A stretch of 6,433 nucleotides of DNA from JBCBEX01 sp039027055 (GTDB lineage Bacteria > Bacteroidota > Rhodothermia > Rhodothermales > Rubricoccaceae). The notes below the pieces were generated by a model. It was not told the origin of the DNA and made no database searches. It saw nothing but the letters and a program-made list of their open reading frames with translations. Positions 5,459 to 6,433 of this stretch are shown in pieces. The DNA is taken from positions 1 to 6,433 of the forward strand of contig JBCCLD010000273.1 in assembly GCA_039027055.1 (NCBI GenBank), in the 5' to 3' direction. How positions within the stretch are numbered: position 1 is the stretch's first letter; the number at the start of each line of letters is the position of its first letter. A program made the translations under genes and the position numbers.

Positions 5459-6316
5459 TCAGCCACGCTGCCGCGAGCGGGCTGAGGTCTGCGTCGGGAC
5501 CTCGTCCTCATCCGTCCGTTCGTCCAACGACAGGACCGGTTCGGTTGACGCTACCGCCTCTACGGCGGCCTCGCTCGTCCTCGGTATGGGATCCCCCACG
5601 GGTGCGTAGTCTGCCACGATGCGCTCTAGCCGATCCATGAGGCCCGAGAAGCGCTCTGTTTGGCCGCGTGACCAGCGGGGGTAGACCACGCGGACACCCG
5701 CGAACGTGACCAGGCCCAGGATTAGCACCGCTGCCGCGATCGGTGTCACCTTGGCGAGCTTGTCGGCCAACATCCCGATCAGAAACAGGAAGAGGCCAAA
5801 GCCACCGGCGAACGTGGCTGCGATGGTGGGACCCACGGCGTGGTTGACCCAGGACCGTCTGAGCGACAGGTGCACGACCCCGTCGATCTCCTCCGCTTGG
5901 ATTTCGGCGTGATCCTGCGGGTTGGCGTTGGAGCGCCACTCGCGGATCGTTCCGAGTTGCTCAGCTGTGCCGGGCATGCCGAACGTCTTTCGGAGTTCGA
6001 CGACCAGCTTCTGCCAGAGCGCCTCGTCGAGGTGACCCGGTAGCACACGTTCCAGTTCGACCTGCGTCGGGGCACCGACCAAGCCATCGAGGGGAGATGC
6101 GGTGGCCGGCGCTGTTCCGTTCCGCTCGACTTCGAGTGTCGCGGCCCGCACGTGCTGCGCGTCGATGCCCGCCGCTGCCGCGACCTGTTCTAGTTCTCGA
6201 GGTGAGAGCCCCGTGGCCCGCGCTTCTACGCTCAGGTCGGCGCGGTGCTGGCGCTCGGCGGCGCGCTTGAGGATCGCACGCACCTCCTCTTCGGAATAGC
6301 GGTCTCGGTCGGGCAT
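5459..6316 (-). CDS. Tandem two-TM membrane protein, paralog 3 (first of the cluster)
   Basis: 285 aa, the most divergent of the three in its N-terminal domain. Residues 1-65 hold YSEEEVRAILKRAAERQ and GLSPRELEQVAAAAGIDAQHV; the middle domain (about 82-156) holds LDEALWQKLV, IREWRSN and LRRSW. Membrane segments are at about 161-184 and 190-212, separated by a short Lys/Asp turn (ADKLAK). If that turn is on the trans side, the hairpin departs from the positive-inside rule, so the topology is not certain. Next come ERFSGLMDRLERIVADY (221-237), the TEPVLSLDE motif (258-266), an acidic patch and a basic end (ARSRQRG). The ATG lies three bases after the TGA of the upstream gene, so translation is probably coupled. 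There is no clear ribosome site, as is common in Bacteroidota. Function is unknown; a signalling or membrane-scaffold role is a guess from the architecture. Confidence 0.93.
   Translation of the reverse strand: MPDRDRYSEEEVRAILKRAAERQHRADLSVEARATGLSPRELEQVAAAAGIDAQHVRAATLEVERNGTAPATASPLDGLVGAPTQVELERVLPGHLDEALWQKLVVELRKTFGMPGTAEQLGTIREWRSNANPQDHAEIQAEEIDGVVHLSLRRSWVNHAVGPTIAATFAGGFGLFLFLIGMLADKLAKVTPIAAAVLILGLVTFAGVRVVYPRWSRGQTERFSGLMDRLERIVADYAPVGDPIPRTSEAAVEAVASTEPVLSLDERTDEDEVPTQTSARSRQRG
6234..6277. repeat. 44-bp paralog repeat, copy 3
   Basis: Identical to 5330-5373 over all 44 bases; it lies in the 5' coding part of paralog 3. See the other two copies for the spacing argument. Confidence 0.85.
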
Positions 6317-6319
6317 GGA

Positions 6320-6433
6320 TCAGTTGTCGGGCGTGGCCAAGGGCACGAGGCTGACAGGCTTGACGGCCGGGGGCCCCGGCGGCTTCGGCGGTCCTGGCGG
6401 CTTCAGCGGTCCACCTGGCTTGGGCAGCCCCAC
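6320..6433 (-). CDS. C-terminal tail of an upstream gene, Gly/Pro/Lys-rich (5' part outside window)
   Basis: An open frame enters from the high-coordinate edge and ends at TGA 6322-6320, giving 37 residues. They contain a hexapeptide repeat (GPLKPP, GPPKPP, then GPPAVKP) followed by VSLVPLATPDN. Such a tail is normally a disordered linker or binding segment at the end of a larger protein; the identity of that protein cannot be told from here. The stop lies three bases before the ATG of paralog 3, the tightest junction in the window, which supports a shared operon. The frame assignment rests on that spacing and on the regular peptide repeat. Confidence 0.6.
   Translation of the reverse strand: MGLPKPGGPLKPPGPPKPPGPPAVKPVSLVPLATPDN
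6378..6413. repeat. 18-bp tandem repeat, two copies
   Basis: 6378-6395 and 6396-6413 match at 16 of 18 positions and encode the G-P-(L/P)-K-P-P hexapeptide of the partial upstream gene. It is a coding microsatellite-like repeat that could vary in copy number between strains. Confidence 0.7.

Noticed and set aside
4429..6277. Regularly spaced ~900-bp repeats as a possible mobile or array element
   Set aside because: The copies lie at the same codon positions of three homologous genes, so tandem gene duplication explains them. There are no terminal inverted repeats, target duplications or transposase.

Overview
The window is GC-rich (about two thirds G+C by eye), and every gene I can support lies on the minus strand. 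It looks like a chromosomal segment from a Bacteroidota-type bacterium, most plausibly the Rhodothermota / Rubricoccaceae-Salinibacter side. Three things suggest this: a secreted protein ending in a YPNPF...V.I.Y.L... domain of the FlgD-like / type IX secretion sorting class, a Bacteroidota-style lipoprotein, and genes without clear Shine-Dalgarno sequences. The assignment is an inference from protein style; no rRNA or tRNA is present to confirm it.

Layout in the direction of transcription (high to low coordinates). (1) 6433-6320: the last 37 codons of a gene with a Gly/Pro/Lys hexapeptide-repeat tail. (2) 6316-3651: three tandem paralogous genes (285, 280 and 286 aa), each with a charged helical N-terminal domain, a soluble middle domain ending in Arg-Arg-Ser-Trp, a two-helix membrane hairpin and a variable C-terminal tail. 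Gaps of 3, 46 and 58 bp between the four genes suggest one operon. (3) 3650-3381: an intergenic region with three inverted repeats and a cluster of CAAGT repeats. (4) 3380-2526: an R2-like ligand-binding oxidase (R2lox), a ferritin-like di-metal protein that keeps all six metal-ligand positions and the Val/Tyr pair that forms an ether crosslink in characterised members. (5) 2525-2300: an intergenic region, probably the leader of the next unit. (6) 2299-1565 and 1538-1: a lipoprotein with Ig-like domains followed 26 bp later by a secreted Asp-box beta-propeller protein with a C-terminal sorting domain that runs off the window. A strong GC hairpin spans the junction of these two genes.

The three blocks show no obvious shared pathway. 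The lipoprotein and propeller protein are probably both delivered to the cell surface. The R2lox is a stand-alone cytoplasmic oxidase of unknown physiological substrate. The three-paralog cluster is the least explained part: conserved soluble domains joined to divergent membrane hairpins suggest a family of related membrane proteins that expanded by local duplication. Long open frames on the plus strand (for example 372-1499 and 1553-2347) are antisense shadows of high-GC minus-strand genes and are not annotated.
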